IMG/VR virus record: IMGVR_UViG_3300042311_000159
Span: 1-37,191 of that record
Direction: 5' to 3' (one strand)
DNA length: 37,191 bases
Source of the DNA: a virus
Shown: positions 23,350-30,705 of the stretch, one piece after another
Position numbering within the stretch: the first letter of the stretch is position 1
Layout of the letters: every line of letters starts with the position of its first letter
Program-made: the position numbers and the translations under genes
The notes under the pieces: model-generated
What the model was told of the DNA's origin: nothing
Database searches by the model: none
What the model saw: only the letters and a program-made list of their open reading frames with translations

Positions 23350-23600
23350 TCATTCATATCAATTTTAGGGAATTTTAATTCTGTCTTTTGCTCAATAGTT
23401 TGTTTAGGTAAACCATACCTATAACTTAACCATAGTTTAATTGCATTTACATCATTATCTAAAACTTTTGCATATAACATTTTCCAAACTGTATCAGGTA
23501 CAGTAATAGCATCCATAGACTCAATAAGAGAAATTACTTCATCTTTTTTTAATCTTCCGCTATTTGGTCTTGCACCACCTCTTTTTTTTACTTCACTCAT
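23340..23600 (-). CDS. Small terminase subunit-like DNA-binding protein, 86 aa
   Basis: A basic, glycine-rich start (MSEVKKRGGARPNSGRLKKD) as seen in many phage small terminase or DNA-binding proteins. A helix-rich body follows (VISLIESMDAITVPDTVWKM; AIKLWLSYRYGLPKQTIEQK). It overlaps the large terminase start by 10 bases. It is shorter than most small terminases, so oligomerisation and packaging-site recognition are inferred. Confidence 0.65.
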   Translation of the reverse strand: MSEVKKRGGARPNSGRLKKDEVISLIESMDAITVPDTVWKMLYAKVLDNDVNAIKLWLSYRYGLPKQTIEQKTELKFPKIDMNEWK

Positions 23601-23623
23601 TTTGAAAAAATTTGAAATCCAAA

Positions 23624-23995
23624 TTATACACTTTCATTATAAACACGTCTTATATCGGATATATAACCTCTCCAGCAATCTGTACAACTTGTATCAGCTA
23701 TATTAACGTTAAAGATATTTTTATAAATTGCTTTTAATTCGTTTTGTGTTTTGATAGTAATTGTTTCTGGGTTGCGTTCAAAGAAGCTATTAAGATACTG
23801 CATATCATTTTCATTAATACACTCTACTTTTTTATGGTATGGTATTAAGTTATTTAACTTTTCTTTGCGTGCATCACAACCGCAATCAATACCTGTTACT
23901 TCGCTTATTTTTTCTACTACAGCTTTAATACCTGTAGCTGTGGTTATTTGTTCTATTGTATCACCTAACCCTTTTGCTTTTCTACCTCGTGCCAT
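23624..23995 (-). CDS. Conserved cysteine-containing protein upstream of terminase, 123 aa
   Basis: Begins MARGRKAKGLGDTIEQITTA. Cysteines are grouped as CGCDARKEKLN (residues about 38-48) and CTDCW near residue 106, which could bind one zinc ion. This type of protein is frequent next to small terminases in Bacteroidota phages. It may be a late regulator or packaging accessory; function not established. Confidence 0.65.
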   Translation of the reverse strand: MARGRKAKGLGDTIEQITTATGIKAVVEKISEVTGIDCGCDARKEKLNNLIPYHKKVECINENDMQYLNSFFERNPETITIKTQNELKAIYKNIFNVNIADTSCTDCWRGYISDIRRVYNESV

Positions 23996-24206
23996 ATTGT
24001 TTTAGTATTTTTTTATAATAAATTTTGTCTTTTTTTGTTATTGTGTAATTACCTTTTCTGCTTTTGTGTAATGCGTTTGAAATCATAAATATTATATCAG
24101 CGTCAGTATCAATAAAATCTTCTTTAGTTTCAAACTTACTTAAAGAATTAAAATCTATATCTTTATAGTAATTCATTAAAGTATAAATTTGCTTTACTTC
24201 TTCCAT
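23982..24206 (-). CDS. Hypothetical acidic-then-basic protein, 74 aa
   Basis: It begins MEEVKQIYTLMNYYKDIDF, then an acidic stretch (FIDTDADIIFMISNALHKSR) and a basic C-terminus (KKDKIYYKKILKQYGTR). Its start is one base after the sigma-like gene stop and its end overlaps the next gene. No recognised domain. Possibly part of the sigma-linked late-regulation cluster. Confidence 0.6.
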   Translation of the reverse strand: MEEVKQIYTLMNYYKDIDFNSLSKFETKEDFIDTDADIIFMISNALHKSRKGNYTITKKDKIYYKKILKQYGTR

Positions 24207-24207
24207 A

Positions 24208-24696
24208 CTATTTTAAATTATTATAATCTTCTTGAAACAATTCTTTTAACTTTTTTTTGTGTGCTTTTAGTGAATGGAATATAGATACAAAACTGATACC
24301 TGTTTCTTTTGCTAATTTACGCATTGATAAATCGGTATCTCTATAAATAGTAAATAGCTTTTTATCGTACATATCCCAGCTGTTTACTTCTGCCTCGCAC
24401 TTGCTTCTAAACTTATGCCATTCTATTGCGTGTTCTTCATCAAAATCAGGTTCTATTGCTTCATCTACAAAATCTACAATAGTAAACTTATTATAAAACT
24501 GAGTTATGTAAACACTACGTATAACAATAAAAATATAACTTTTGTTTAAATTACCGTTTGTAAAACATTTATCTTCACTTGAGTACAAGTGTAACTTTAT
24601 ATAAGTTTCTTGTACTATATCTTCATAGTTAATCTTATCAAATACTTTAGCGTATTCGATTAATTGCTTATGGTGTTTGTATAACTTTTCTAACAT
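24208..24696 (-). CDS. ECF-type sigma factor-like late regulator (right module)
   Basis: From the ATG at 24696 (MLEKLYKHHKQLIEYAK); the left homologue starts with MLELL, and an earlier ATG would prepend an unlike Cys-rich stretch. A region-2-like segment YEDIVQETYIKLHLY (about 26-40) and a C-terminal region-4 helix-turn-helix (LSMRKLAKETGISFVSIFHS) are present. It heads the structural operon and probably directs RNA polymerase to phage promoters. A 19-base inverted repeat spans its own start codon, which suggests autoregulation. No -10/-35 domain detail can be proven by eye. Confidence 0.7.
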   Translation of the reverse strand: MLEKLYKHHKQLIEYAKVFDKINYEDIVQETYIKLHLYSSEDKCFTNGNLNKSYIFIVIRSVYITQFYNKFTIVDFVDEAIEPDFDEEHAIEWHKFRSKCEAEVNSWDMYDKKLFTIYRDTDLSMRKLAKETGISFVSIFHSLKAHKKKLKELFQEDYNNLK

Positions 24697-24747
24697 TACA
24701 CAAATGTTACAAAAACATTTTATATTATTAAAACATAATTGTAACAT
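24691..24747. promoter_or_regulatory. Operator-like inverted repeats at the sigma-like gene start
   Basis: TAACATT-ACACA-AATGTTA (24691-24709) is a perfect 7-bp inverted repeat that contains the start codon. ATGTTACAA (24704-24712) and TTGTAACAT (24739-24747) form a second 9-bp inverted pair upstream. Both use the same TGTTA/TAACA core, as an operator array would. A hairpin that hides the start codon is an alternative. Confidence 0.5.
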
Positions 24748-24770
24748 ATTTGTATAAAGTTATTAACTAA

Positions 24771-25127
24771 TTACTTAATTGGTTTTAAATACATAAACCT
24801 ATCATCTATATAAACATCAGATAAAGTATTATTCATAAATTTAATTTCTGCTAATTCTTTGTTATGTTCTATTAATTCATTTGTAATAGACATTAATTCT
24901 ATATTATTTTTTGTTTTTCTTGCTGATTTTAAAGTTTCTTCTATTGCTATTCTTTTTGATAAAAACTTTTCAAATTCAAAATTTCTAAAACAAATGAAAT
25001 AAGTATGAATAATTAAAAAAAATAAACTAAACAAAATAATAAGTAAACCTATACCTTCAAATGTTTCCCTATACATTAGATAACACCCAAATAATATTAA
25101 AATAATTGCAATTATAAATCCTGTCAT
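24771..25127 (-). CDS. Two-span membrane protein, 118 aa
   Basis: Two hydrophobic segments (residues 2-18, TGFIIAIILILFGCYLM; 26-46, GLLIILFSLFFLIIHTYFIC) separated by a short loop. A charged helical domain follows (LSKRIAIEETLKSARKTKNN) and the protein ends FMYLKPIK. Cytoplasmic orientation of the soluble part is likely. It lies in the variable stretch between replication and late genes together with a lipoprotein, a place where phages often keep superinfection-exclusion or host-takeover genes. Function unknown. Confidence 0.65.
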   Translation of the reverse strand: MTGFIIAIILILFGCYLMYRETFEGIGLLIILFSLFFLIIHTYFICFRNFEFEKFLSKRIAIEETLKSARKTKNNIELMSITNELIEHNKELAEIKFMNNTLSDVYIDDRFMYLKPIK

Positions 25128-25140
25128 ATATTATTTATTT

Positions 25141-25407
25141 TTATCTACATTCCCCTAATTTTGGAGAAAGACTTTGAATTGTTGTTGTAAATGTTTTTTG
25201 TCTTTGAATTTGTGTACATACATTAATTGTAGTATAAACAGAATAATAATTCATTGCTGGGTTTTGTGGTGTACCAACAACATTAAAAGTCGCTACTTCT
25301 ACAACTTTATCACAATCACAATTTAAAGGTGGAGTAAAAATTGTTTGTTCATCGTTTGAACACGAAAACATAAATGTTGTAAGTGCTGCTAATATAATTC
25401 TTTTCAT
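25141..25407 (-). CDS. Surface lipoprotein, 88 aa
   Basis: Signal peptide MKRIILAALTTFMFSC with a lipobox MFSC (Cys16). The residues after the cysteine, SNDEQ, resemble the lipoprotein export signal that sends Bacteroidota lipoproteins to the outer face of the outer membrane. The mature part has four more cysteines (residues 30, 32, 64 and 87), likely disulphides, and a beta-rich pattern (NYYSVYTTINVCTQIQRQ). A phage-encoded surface lipoprotein may block superinfection; that is inference. Confidence 0.7.
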   Translation of the reverse strand: MKRIILAALTTFMFSCSNDEQTIFTPPLNCDCDKVVEVATFNVVGTPQNPAMNYYSVYTTINVCTQIQRQKTFTTTIQSLSPKLGECR

Positions 25408-25430
25408 ATTTTATTTGTTTTTAAATTGTT

Positions 25431-25667
25431 TTAAATAAATTTACCACACAAAGTACATTCATAATTAACATCTGATTTAGATAATCTATAAGGCAATGGA
25501 TGAAAACATTTCTTGTCTTGTTCTTGTTGCCATTTAGAACATGCTTCAATTATCTGTTGCTTTTCCATTTCTTTGGCTTGGTTAATACTAAATTTAATTT
25601 TTTTAAACTCTTCTTCATTTAAAACAATTAATAACATATGCTCTAACCATTCTACTGTTGTTTTCAT
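25431..25667 (-). CDS. Small protein with C-terminal zinc ribbon, 78 aa
   Basis: The first two thirds are helical (VEWLEHMLLIVLNEEEFKKI; MEKQQIIEACSKWQQEQDKK). The C-terminus has C..H spacing and ECTLCGKFI, a zinc-ribbon-like end. Similar MEKQQIIEA proteins are frequent in Bacteroidota phages. A DNA- or RNA-binding accessory is possible; the role is unknown. Confidence 0.65.
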   Translation of the reverse strand: MKTTVEWLEHMLLIVLNEEEFKKIKFSINQAKEMEKQQIIEACSKWQQEQDKKCFHPLPYRLSKSDVNYECTLCGKFI

Positions 25668-25670
25668 AAC

Positions 25671-25757
25671 TTAAAGAATAAAAAATAATATTGTAAAAAA
25701 TACTACCCAATAAACCGTTATTAATAATACATCTGATAATTTTAATTCTGCTTTCAT
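25671..25757 (-). CDS. Candidate membrane peptide, 28 aa
   Basis: An open frame MKAELKLSDVLLITVYWVVF followed by FTILFFIL, one membrane segment, starting at 25757 and ending at TAA 25671. It lies 35 bases downstream of a promoter-like TATATTTG box and would otherwise leave a gap. Very short, so moderate confidence only. Confidence 0.4.
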   Translation of the reverse strand: MKAELKLSDVLLITVYWVVFFTILFFIL

Positions 25758-25791
25758 AATTTTTTTGTTTTAATTGTTAATAATTATTTGA

Positions 25792-25831
25792 CAAATATAT
25801 AAATACTTTTCTAATAAAAAAACTTTTTACT
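25792..25831 (-). promoter_or_regulatory. Phage promoter with conserved 20-bp upstream element (P1)
   Basis: The -7 box TATATTTG lies at 25799-25792 on the minus strand. AGTAAAAAGTTTTTTTATTA (25831-25812) lies 12 bases upstream. The same 20-mer is exact at 32036-32017 and has one change at 33852-33833. It would transcribe the membrane peptide, zinc-ribbon protein, lipoprotein and membrane protein. A -33 TTTG is absent, unlike the early promoter at 36.5 kb. Confidence 0.65.
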
Positions 25832-25839
25832 ACTTTTTT

Positions 25840-26406
25840 TTATTTTAAATAACTATCAAACATTTCAGGGTTTATATTTCTTAACTTATTCCAATCTTCT
25901 GCAGTATAATCTAATAACATTTTATCCCAAAAATTTTTGTTTCTTAATACTTTATTTGCTTTTAAATAATCAGCTACTTGTAAATTACTCATTAACTTAT
26001 TTACTTTAGTTCTTGTTGGAATGTTTACTTTACGTTTAGGTTCGTAATCTTTACCATCGTAATATTTTTTAAAACTCCATTGTTGTTTATAACTGTCTTT
26101 TTGTTGCTGTATTAAATCGTAATATTTTTTTATATACTCTTTATCTTTGTTTATATATGCTTTTACAATTAGTTTAGAAGCCTTATCTGTTTTATAAGTT
26201 TTCATTTTTTTAAAGTAATTGTAAATATTTGAGCGTTTGCAATTAATATCATTTGTTACGCTACGTAATATTTCTGCTTGTTTTAAGTGCTTTAATTGTT
26301 TATATTGTTGTTCTACGTATAATGCTTTTAAAACTGTATTTACTACGGTTCTATTTTGTAAAGTTAAATCTACTCCTAAAGTTTCTTTTATTTCGTTAAT
26401 TGTCAT
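25840..26406 (-). CDS. Hypothetical basic protein, 188 aa
   Basis: Begins MTINEIKETLGVDLTLQNRT. The rest is basic and helical, with RSNIYNYFKKMKTYK and a Lys/Tyr-rich middle (YINKDKEYIKKYYDLIQQQK), ending NPEMFDSYLK. It overlaps the 26396-26629 gene by 11 bases and ends just before promoter P1. Its basic character suggests nucleic-acid binding. No family recognised. Confidence 0.6.
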   Translation of the reverse strand: MTINEIKETLGVDLTLQNRTVVNTVLKALYVEQQYKQLKHLKQAEILRSVTNDINCKRSNIYNYFKKMKTYKTDKASKLIVKAYINKDKEYIKKYYDLIQQQKDSYKQQWSFKKYYDGKDYEPKRKVNIPTRTKVNKLMSNLQVADYLKANKVLRNKNFWDKMLLDYTAEDWNKLRNINPEMFDSYLK

Positions 26407-26629
26407 TGTTTAAATTTTTATGTAAATGAATAATCGTTTTGTTAATTGCTAAAGTTATTTCTCCTTGTGCTACTGGTTTTGTAAATCGTGTTACTTCGCC
26501 TTTGTATTTGTATTCAATCCACCATTTAAAGTTATTATACGTTGGATAAACTTCATACCCTTGTTTTAATAGTTCGTAATATTGTTTACTTGTATCTTGT
26601 AGGTTTTCTATTTCTTTACGTTTTGCCAT
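26396..26629 (-). CDS. Hypothetical protein, 77 aa
   Basis: From the ATG at 26629 (MAKRKEIENLQDTSKQYYEL), which overlaps the end of the NinG-like gene; an upstream in-frame ATG would run deep into that gene. It continues YPTYNNFKWWIEYKYKGEV and ends in a basic-aromatic helical stretch. No recognised domain. It belongs to the NinG/NinB cluster by position. Confidence 0.6.
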   Translation of the reverse strand: MAKRKEIENLQDTSKQYYELLKQGYEVYPTYNNFKWWIEYKYKGEVTRFTKPVAQGEITLAINKTIIHLHKNLNNDN

Positions 26630-27161
26630 TTGTAAGTTCTTTTGTTTTAACCCTGTATATTGCAATAAGTTCTTTTACATCTTCAATAGATAGTAAAGCT
26701 GGTTTATTCCTATCATTTAGTAGTTGGTTATAATTATCCTTGCTTAAAATATTTTGGAGCCTTAAATCGTATTCTTTTACATTTCCGTGTTTATCTCTGT
26801 TACAGTGTACGCATTGCCCAAAAACATTATTTTCATTAAAGCGTAAGTTTGGATAAGCACCTACTGAAAAAAAATGCCCTGCATCGTATTTACCTACTAA
26901 CTTTTTATTACAGCTTATGCAGTTTTTATCTTTATCCCTTGTACGTATGTAAGTATTAAAAACCTTTTGGCAAATATTTAAGTAATCAGATTTTGTCATT
27001 AACTTTTCTTTTAATACTTTCTTTTCTTTTTGCCAATCTTTTGCTTTTTTACTTTTCATATAATTAATAGCACATTTTGGACTGCAGCAAATTTGCGTAT
27101 TATTCTGCGGTGTAAATTTATCTTTACAGCTTACGCATTTTCTTTGATATACCTTTTGCAT
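26616..27161 (-). CDS. NinG-like recombination nuclease (right module)
   Basis: A 181-aa protein. An N-terminal zinc knuckle (CVSC at 9-12, CC at 25-26, C30) precedes the core CISC (81-84), DAGHFFSVGAYP (93-104) and GQCVHCN (115-121). This is the lambda NinG family layout, with the central GHF and paired cysteines for metal binding. The N-terminal knuckle is missing in the left-module homologue (3791-4180). It starts one base into the methyltransferase-like gene's end. Role: processing of recombination junctions. Confidence 0.8.
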   Translation of the reverse strand: MQKVYQRKCVSCKDKFTPQNNTQICCSPKCAINYMKSKKAKDWQKEKKVLKEKLMTKSDYLNICQKVFNTYIRTRDKDKNCISCNKKLVGKYDAGHFFSVGAYPNLRFNENNVFGQCVHCNRDKHGNVKEYDLRLQNILSKDNYNQLLNDRNKPALLSIEDVKELIAIYRVKTKELTNGKT

Positions 27162-27895
27162 TAGAATAAATTTAATTGTTGTTTCCCCTCGTAAATTGAT
27201 AAAATATGTTTATATAATTCTATTGGAACTCTTGAGCGTTCACAATAATCAAACAAAACTTTTTTAGTACCTCTTTTATTTCCTTTCAAATGGTCGCAAG
27301 TTGCTATATTAGAATGCTTAAAATCTTGTCTTAAATTCATTTTTAAATTACTATAAATGGTTGTTGGTTTTCTACCGAAATTTATATTATCATAACTTGA
27401 ATAATATGTTTTATTTTGATTACCGTTTAAATTATTAAACTTATTTAAGTATTTAAATATTAAACTACTACTTCCATTTTCAACACACCATAATTCAGGT
27501 TTAAATTTCTTTATTAATTCTGCTGTATAAAAAGCTGTTTTCTGACCTAACAATCTATTTTTTTTATATTTTGGTAAAAAATCATTTCCTTTAAAATTTT
27601 TTTGCCAATAAAAATTATATTCATTAAAGTTTCTATTAAAATAAATTACATTTCCAATATTAACCATTACCCACGTTTCACAAGGTGGACTTGCAAAAAT
27701 TATATCTGGCTTCGGTAATTTTTCTAATTTAGTTAAACAAGCTCTTTTACTTAAATCCATTTTTATAAAATTATTAGTTACAGCTGAAGAACTTGGTAAA
27801 CCTATTGAATAAACAATATATTCATCTGAATTTAATTCTTGAGTAATTGCTGTTTCGCTATCAAATAAACTCCAAATTATTTTTTTATTTTCCAT
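27161..27895 (-). CDS. Divergent cytosine-C5 methyltransferase-like protein
   Basis: A 244-aa protein with a motif IV-like DIIFASPPC (64-72, Cys72 the candidate nucleophile), a motif VI-like WCVENG (136-141) and FGRKPTTIYS, reminiscent of the target-recognition boundary in C5 methyltransferases. No FxGxG motif I for SAM binding is visible at the N-terminus (IIWSLFDSETAITQEL). It may be a phage-specific DNA modification enzyme that protects against restriction, or a related pseudo-enzyme. Located between NinB- and NinG-like genes. Confidence 0.5.
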   Translation of the reverse strand: MENKKIIWSLFDSETAITQELNSDEYIVYSIGLPSSSAVTNNFIKMDLSKRACLTKLEKLPKPDIIFASPPCETWVMVNIGNVIYFNRNFNEYNFYWQKNFKGNDFLPKYKKNRLLGQKTAFYTAELIKKFKPELWCVENGSSSLIFKYLNKFNNLNGNQNKTYYSSYDNINFGRKPTTIYSNLKMNLRQDFKHSNIATCDHLKGNKRGTKKVLFDYCERSRVPIELYKHILSIYEGKQQLNLF

Positions 27896-27897
27896 AA

Positions 27898-28329
27898 TTA
27901 TAATTTTAAAGTTAAATCATCGTTTGGACTTGGTAGTGTAACACCAAAGTATTCAAATGTAAAGTTATTTATTTCTGCGAGTAAATCCATAAATTGACTT
28001 GTTGAAAGTTCGGTTGTAGATTTTATTCGCTCTATTACTTCGCCAGTATCTTCATTTACAAATAGTGTTTCTTTTAAAAACTTTAGTTTAATTAAATCGT
28101 GAGTGCTTTCATTTGTCATTATATGCCCAGCTTCTTTTAAACAATTTTGCACTATTGGAATAATCACACCATAATAAAATCTGTTCTGCTGTGTGCTTCT
28201 TTTCTTTTTTGCCTTTTCTATTTTAATTACTATTTGCTTACCCTCAAAAGTTTTTATTGCATCTTTAATTAAATTTGTATTGCGTGTTAAAGTTCCGTTT
28301 TTAACCTCGCTTCTAATTTCATAATTCAT
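27898..28329 (-). CDS. NinB-like recombination protein
   Basis: A 143-aa protein with KKKRSTQQNRFYYGVIIPIV (residues about 40-60), the RSxxQNxxxW/Y pattern typical of NinB (lambda Orf/NinB) family proteins, then a helical body ending NDDLTLKL. Orf helps load recombinases onto SSB-coated DNA. It overlaps the replication ATPase gene by one base and stands one gene apart from NinG-like, as in lambda's nin region. Confidence 0.65.
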   Translation of the reverse strand: MNYEIRSEVKNGTLTRNTNLIKDAIKTFEGKQIVIKIEKAKKKRSTQQNRFYYGVIIPIVQNCLKEAGHIMTNESTHDLIKLKFLKETLFVNEDTGEVIERIKSTTELSTSQFMDLLAEINNFTFEYFGVTLPSPNDDLTLKL

Positions 28330-29165
28330 TATATAAATTCTTGAATTTCTTTAGGTAGCCAATCGTTATCATCTACATTAAATTTAATTTCTTTAAATGG
28401 CTGGTTACGTGAATATTCGCATTTTACTACTGTTACATCATCATCATCTTTTTCTACAAATACAACTGTTTCAGCTTTTTTCAATACACTACTTCCAACG
28501 TGTCCTACAGGTTTTGCAGTACCAAAGTTTTTATGTAATATTCCTGTGCAATGCATTTTACCTTTAGCAGTCCAATTAAGTAACTTTTCTGTTAAACCTG
28601 TACTTTGTTCTAAACTATTAAAATCGGTTACTAAATCTACAAAACCATCTATTGACATTAAACCTATGTTATCTTTAAAGTCGCTTTCAAATACAACCCA
28701 ATCTATAAAATCAAAACGTTCTTTAGGTGTATAACCACGCAATCCAAAAGTTTTATAATAATCACAATTACCACCGATTAACTCTAATACTCTACGCTGT
28801 ACTCTTTGGGCGTGAAAGTGTGATTGTTCTGTATCAAATGAAAGTACAAATTTCTTATCGTTGTTATGCCCTTTAATACTTGGGTTATAAATGTTTGATT
28901 TGCCACCTATATAAGCTGCTTCAATCATAGATTTAAAAAATGTTTTTCTACTTTTAGAAGCACCTACTATGCAACTAAAATCACCATACGAGCCAAAAGG
29001 TATTGGATAACTATTGCCTTTGTAATTACTTTCACCTATGCTTAATGCAATAGGTTGCTGTTTTATTTCTTCTGCAGGGTCAATTAAAGCATCTTTAAAT
29101 ATTTGTTTAAAGTCTAAAATTGGTTCTGCATTATTAGTTAAATCTTCAAAATTAAAATCATTCAT
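28329..29165 (-). CDS. RepA-like replicative ATPase (right module)
   Basis: A 278-aa RecA-fold protein with Walker A GASKSRKT (68-75), a DTE segment in FVLSFDTEQSHFHAQRVQ, Walker B-like IGLMSIDGFVDLV and a sensor region (CTGILHKNFGTAKPVGHVGS). This is the pattern of RepA-type helicases (AAA_25 family), different in sequence from the left-module ATPase but in the equivalent slot. It probably unwinds DNA at the phage origin. It overlaps the 29158-29667 gene by eight bases. Confidence 0.8.
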   Translation of the reverse strand: MNDFNFEDLTNNAEPILDFKQIFKDALIDPAEEIKQQPIALSIGESNYKGNSYPIPFGSYGDFSCIVGASKSRKTFFKSMIEAAYIGGKSNIYNPSIKGHNNDKKFVLSFDTEQSHFHAQRVQRRVLELIGGNCDYYKTFGLRGYTPKERFDFIDWVVFESDFKDNIGLMSIDGFVDLVTDFNSLEQSTGLTEKLLNWTAKGKMHCTGILHKNFGTAKPVGHVGSSVLKKAETVVFVEKDDDDVTVVKCEYSRNQPFKEIKFNVDDNDWLPKEIQEFI

Positions 29166-29667
29166 AATAGTTTACATCTTTTAATAATTCGTTTGCAGTT
29201 TTTACAAAACTTTTTTCTACTAATTCAAAATCCCAATTCTTTTTTAATTGTTCTATAATTTCTTTTTGTTTATCTGAAATTATATTTTTATCGTTTTGCT
29301 TTTGCTCATCTGTTAATAAATTTGGGTTAGAAGTATTTACACCAAGTGAGTTAAAATAATTTGTTAATTCTGTATTGTTTAAATTTTTTTGTAAATATAT
29401 TAAGTTGTAATTTAATGACAAAGATAAATCTGATTTAATTTTATTTATTGCTTCCTCAATACTTCCGTAATACATTAAATTCTGATTTAACTGTATTGCT
29501 AATAATTTAGCATATAATAAATTTTGAGTTACAAATTGTTTGTTTTTATTTTCTAACGCTGTATTTAATAATTTTAATGCTTCTATATCTTCGCTATAGA
29601 TATTATTTTTATTTCGTTTAAATACGTTGTAAATGCGTTTAAATGCGTTTTGTTCAGTCCAACTCAT
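29158..29667 (-). CDS. Hypothetical helical replication-associated protein, 169 aa
   Basis: Begins MSWTEQNAFKRIYNVFKRNK. It is almost entirely helical with Asn/Leu-rich segments (LKLLNTALENKNKQFVTQNL) and a C-terminal part ANELLKDVNYYE. Its place between the organiser-like protein (29664-30329) and the helicase-like ATPase suggests a helicase loader or adaptor, but no motif such as Walker A is present to confirm this. Function unknown. Confidence 0.6.
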   Translation of the reverse strand: MSWTEQNAFKRIYNVFKRNKNNIYSEDIEALKLLNTALENKNKQFVTQNLLYAKLLAIQLNQNLMYYGSIEEAINKIKSDLSLSLNYNLIYLQKNLNNTELTNYFNSLGVNTSNPNLLTDEQKQNDKNIISDKQKEIIEQLKKNWDFELVEKSFVKTANELLKDVNYYE

Positions 29668-30329
29668 AATCTATCTTGTTTAATTTGTTGTTTAGGTGCA
29701 AAAGTTTTATCATTTTTAGCCCAAGTTTCTAATCTTCTGCTTATACTCCAAGTTTGCTGCAATTCAAATTTTAGTTTAGTATTGCTTTTATTTGGTTCTG
29801 TCCAATATCCAAAAAAGTCTTTTAGCATATCAATAGAATATTTTTGTTTAAAAGGTATTAATGAATTTTTAAAAGCGAGTGTGCGAGTTTCTAAACTCGT
29901 TTTATTATTATCTAATTTTATATTATCTTCTCTTATGCCTTTTGTTTCGCTTATGATTTCGCTTTCGTTTGGGTTTTGTTTCGGTTTTGTTTCGGTTTCT
30001 GTTGGGTTTTTTTTAGGTCTTCCACCCTTGCCGCCATTAATAGAATTAGTTTTACTTTTAATTTCAACTTCATTAAGCTGGTTATCTAAAAACTTAATAA
30101 ATATATTGTTTTCTATTAAATCAATAACACCCTCGCTAATAAGTTCGTTTAACTCTGTTTCGTGGTTTAAACGTTTTAAAAGTTGTTCTTTTGTAAGTTT
30201 ACAATTACGTTGCCAATAGTAACTACAAATATTAATAAACAAACCCTGTGCAGATAAACTACAAAAAGAAATATCTTTAGTTAAATATTCTGCTGGTTCA
30301 AATTTAAAGTATGGAAGTTCTTTAGCCAT
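29664..30329 (-). CDS. Putative replisome organiser (DnaD/O-like N-terminal domain)
   Basis: A 221-aa protein. The N-terminal part LPYFKFEPAEYLTKDISFCS followed by LSAQGLFINICSYYWQRNCK resembles the winged-helix domain of phage replication initiators. A low-complexity hinge follows (KSKTNSINGGKGGRPKK), and a C-terminal helix region (DFFGYWTEPNK, ISRRLETWAKNDK). The layout of winged helix, hinge and loader-binding region is typical for replisome organisers that mark the origin and recruit helicase. Confidence 0.65.
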   Translation of the reverse strand: MAKELPYFKFEPAEYLTKDISFCSLSAQGLFINICSYYWQRNCKLTKEQLLKRLNHETELNELISEGVIDLIENNIFIKFLDNQLNEVEIKSKTNSINGGKGGRPKKNPTETETKPKQNPNESEIISETKGIREDNIKLDNNKTSLETRTLAFKNSLIPFKQKYSIDMLKDFFGYWTEPNKSNTKLKFELQQTWSISRRLETWAKNDKTFAPKQQIKQDRL

Positions 30330-30561
30330 TAGTTACCTCACTTTCTGTAATTTTGTTAATTTCTGTGCGAAGTGTTTTAGCAAATTTAATTGCGGTTGAT
30401 TTATCTAATCTAATAAACATATCAGATTTTACTGTATTAAAATCACCTATACTAATATAAATTACATCTTGTTTTTTAGTAAAAAGTTCAATGGTTTCTT
30501 TATTTACTTGAATAAAATGAAATCCATGTGCATCTAAAAATTTTAATTCAAATTTTGCCAT
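30322..30561 (-). CDS. Small protein downstream of candidate RNA, 79 aa
   Basis: It begins MAKFELKFLDAHGFHFIQVN and continues as a compact alpha/beta protein (DVIYISIGDFNTVKSDMFIR; AIKFAKTLRTEINKITESEV). It overlaps the organiser-like gene start by eight bases. The ATG lies 43 bases below the T-run of the structured RNA candidate at 30604-30701, so its expression may depend on read-through of that element. No family recognised. Confidence 0.6.
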   Translation of the reverse strand: MAKFELKFLDAHGFHFIQVNKETIELFTKKQDVIYISIGDFNTVKSDMFIRLDKSTAIKFAKTLRTEINKITESEVTNG

Positions 30562-30603
30562 AATAATAAAGGTTTTAAGATACCTATAAACTATTAAATT
30601 AAT

Positions 30604-30701
30604 AAAAAAATCCCATTCATTTGGTAGTGTTGTGGAACGTACCTCCTGAATAGGATTTTATATAATATTTTAATTTTACGTAATGCGTTCCACTTCATTA
30701 C
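30604..30701 (-). ncRNA. Candidate structured RNA with two hairpins and an 8-bp kissing loop
   Basis: Hairpin 1: GUAAUG (30701-30696) pairs with CAUUAC (30685-30680); its loop holds GUGGAACG. Hairpin 2: AAUCCUAUUC (30657-30648) pairs with GAAUGGGAUU (30618-30609), inner stem GGUA/UACC; its loop holds CGUUCCAC, an exact 8-nt complement to loop 1. A T-run (30610-30604) ends the element. Hairpin 2 has a U-G pair only on the minus strand (C-A on plus), which argues for a minus-strand RNA. A TAnnTTTG box (30713-30706) would start transcription at hairpin 1. It may be a free small RNA or an attenuator. Confidence 0.65.
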
Positions 30702-30705
30702 TTTG

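Noticed and set aside
24697-24747. Longer N-terminus of the sigma-like protein
   Set aside because: The extension is Cys/Asn/Phe-rich, covers the palindromic region, and has no match in the left-module homologue, which begins at the same MLE position.
29650-30219. 189-codon plus-strand frame opposite the replisome-organiser gene
   Set aside because: Low-complexity hydrophobic shadow of a well-supported minus-strand gene; no promoter upstream.
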